A DNA stretch of 64,000 nucleotides from Sipunculus nudus (taxonomy: Eukaryota; Annelida; Sipuncula; Golfingiida; Sipunculidae): contig CM049316.1 in NCBI GenBank assembly GCA_026874595.1, positions 40,182,695 to 40,246,694 on the forward strand, given 5' to 3'. This document shows, in pieces, positions 55,001 through 58,000 of the stretch. The position numbers and the translations under genes were made by a program. Each line of letters begins with the position of its first letter. Positions within the stretch are counted from its first letter, which is position 1. The notes beneath the pieces were generated by a model. The model saw only the letters and a list, made by a program, of their open reading frames with translations. It did not search any database and was not told the DNA's origin.

Positions 55001-58000
55001 GTTACAGCCATGTGTCTGAATGTCGTAAGTGAAACATATTGACATCTTTAATCAGTTCCTGTCTGAGTATAATTTTTTTAAATTTTGACATTTTAACTTT
55101 TTTTAAATTTTGAAATAAGTATAAATTAACAAGCTGAAACACTTGGAAAAGACCTGGGAATTAAGATTTATATTAACAACTGCATCTTTGTCAATCATTA
55201 ATTTCCTTCATATAATTCCTAATAGTATAGAACAATACAAATTAATTATTTTTTTTTTTTCATTATTAAAATTGAAAAGAAAAATACCATAGGTGACTCA
55301 ATGGTGTTACTTGGAATACATTTTCATCAATCCATACAAAATCCATTAAACATCAGTAACTGCAAGGTAATTCCCTGTTAATCATCAACTGTCAAATTAC
55401 TTTTCTACTGATTATTTTTAAAGTTGTTATTATAGACCTATAAAAATTTATTTTTTCATTGTTTATTGCTATGCTGTTGGTCTAAACAATTAATAGATGA
55501 GCTGGGTTGGACACCTCGATCAGCTGTTTAGAGATGAAATGCTTATGGTAACATGCTGTGAAAATTAAATCCACAGCAGTTACAGAAAAAAAATGTGCCA
55601 TTGTCAAATCTGGGTAAAATTTGAGGTACTGATTTTATATTTATGCTAATAATTTATAAAATTTTGAAAAATTCAGATCTAATTTTTGGTATACAATTGA
55701 ATCTTGATTAAATATAGTTATATACCTTAAGGGAGTAAACATATTTCCTGAATTTTTACAAAGTGCATTATGTTTGGGCCCATTACTTCAAGAATTTAAA
55801 AAATATTGAAGTAATTTCTGGTATGTACATAGGAAATATATAGAGGAATTGGTTTTGATTTTAGGCAGTCTTGAAGTGAAACAATGGGTTTTAAATGGAA
55901 AACAGAGGTTTTTCCTTAATAATTCGAAGGAACAATGTCCAAGTGACCCAATTTTCGGTATGGTAGGAGTTTTGGGGACATCTATAGCTATGCGGAATTT
56001 CAGATTCGTAGGTCCAACGGTTTCAAAATGTGCCAGTTTAACGAGCGGACGGACAGCCAACGGACAGAGGACCACGACTATAGCTCAGATGACTTATAGT
56101 CAGCTGAGCTTAAAATGACATAAATAAAACGGACAGCCTGAGCATTGTAGGACTGGTGTTTTTTTGGCTTACTTTTATAAAAGTTTCAGGAGATTATCCT
56201 TATTTAATACATATCAGATATCAGAATAGGCCCCTTTAATATACAAGTATAAACAAGCTGGTAAACATAAATAATTGTCATTCCTTACAAATTAATGTAC
56301 TGGTTTATAAAGTAGTTCATCTTTTGATGAACAATGGTCTTGAACTATGTACAGATGACAAACCTATGATGGATGTGCACAACAATGAATATAGTCAGTA
56401 GGTTTTCAGTTTATATTTGAAGTGCAACTATAAATTATAATGTTTTTGTGTCAATGTGTATGTGTGTCAGTTAAAATTGTGATGGCAGGGAAGTACAAAA
56501 TGAACATATATCATAAAAAGTGATGGCATATTCATGCACTGATTAGACAAGAGGCTCTTGTGTCCCTCTAACATAAGTAAGGCAAGGTGTCAGAGTGAGA
56601 TGACGTGTATTGTCAAAAACTGAGATAGAAATCTCAATGAGGAAACATATTTTCATCATTTCCACAATGCCTTCTCGCTAACAAATATGCTGTCACTTAA
56701 AATAAACTATACCAAGCATTAAATAAGGAAGTTTATTTTCAAACAACACACATCTTTTGCCAAAACCCAGTACAATTCAGCTTATTCAATGAGTTATTGT
56801 TAAACCTCCCTGCTTGCACGTTTTATGAATTTCTAAATGTACACAATTATGTCTTCAGTGGGTTATATGACTGACAGCTAATTTGTGCAAGGGGTAAGAA
56901 ATTATGACAGTCACCACAGATAGGAGACTTATACTTTAGATTGTACATTCATTAGTTCTTTTTTGTTAATTCTCAGCTAAAGCCTAACGACTGTGCATAG
57001 CAATATCAGTGTAATAGCATTGACAGCCATTACAGTTCAGTTTTCAAAATGGCTAGTGTCTTACTTCGAAGTAGGGTGTGTCAATCCAATCAGAATACCT
57101 ACTGACACATGTTTTCATGGCAAAAAAATTATTTTAATAATGAACAGATCAGAATAGTGAAATTTCTCATGTGAGTTAATTATGTATGACCAAACATATG
57201 TTTGTCATAACTGTAAGACCTCCTGATACTAAAATATTATTATATTAGGGTTTAAAAATAAAGTATGAAGGTCTGATCTGAAGATAAAGTTAATTGTACT
57301 GTTCATTCATTTTTATGTTTTGTAGAATGCAAAATACATACATCCAGCATCTTTTTGTCCATGATATATTGATATGATTTTTCTATTTTTCCACCAAAAG
57401 GGGTCAGCACTGAGCTGTTGTTATCATGTTGGACAGTCATTCCTTGAGACATTTATGGTAATGACCTTGATAACAATTTTTAGTTATTATAAAACTACTA
57501 TTGTCATTTGTATCTGTACATAAGAGCTTTTTAAATTCATACCAATTCAATGTTAATCATATATATTAATATTTGCCAACCAATAAATTTTAATCAACCA
57601 TATTTAGGTGTTAATACTGTTATACATAAAGGTTCACTAAGGGATAACGCAGAACAGTATGGTACCTTTCATTGACCAGTTATGGTCTATGTAATAATTG
57701 GTTACAGTTTATACTGCTTGACACATGTGTTATGGTGAGTCTACCTCACAGATCTTTGGACAGACCCAGTAGGAATTCCATACAAATTAAGTTGAAAATC
57801 TATCCAAATGAACCTCTTCCCTGTAAAAGCTGCTTACTTTCCAAGAGAGACCCTCATTTTCATAAACATCCTTCCCGCCATACATGACTGGGTTTACAAC
57901 CAAGCGAGATTCCTATTGGCTGATACAAACATATATACCAAGAGCCCAGAAGAAAAAGGAGCAATAGCGGTGCAATACCTCATTTTATTTAAAGTTGGAG

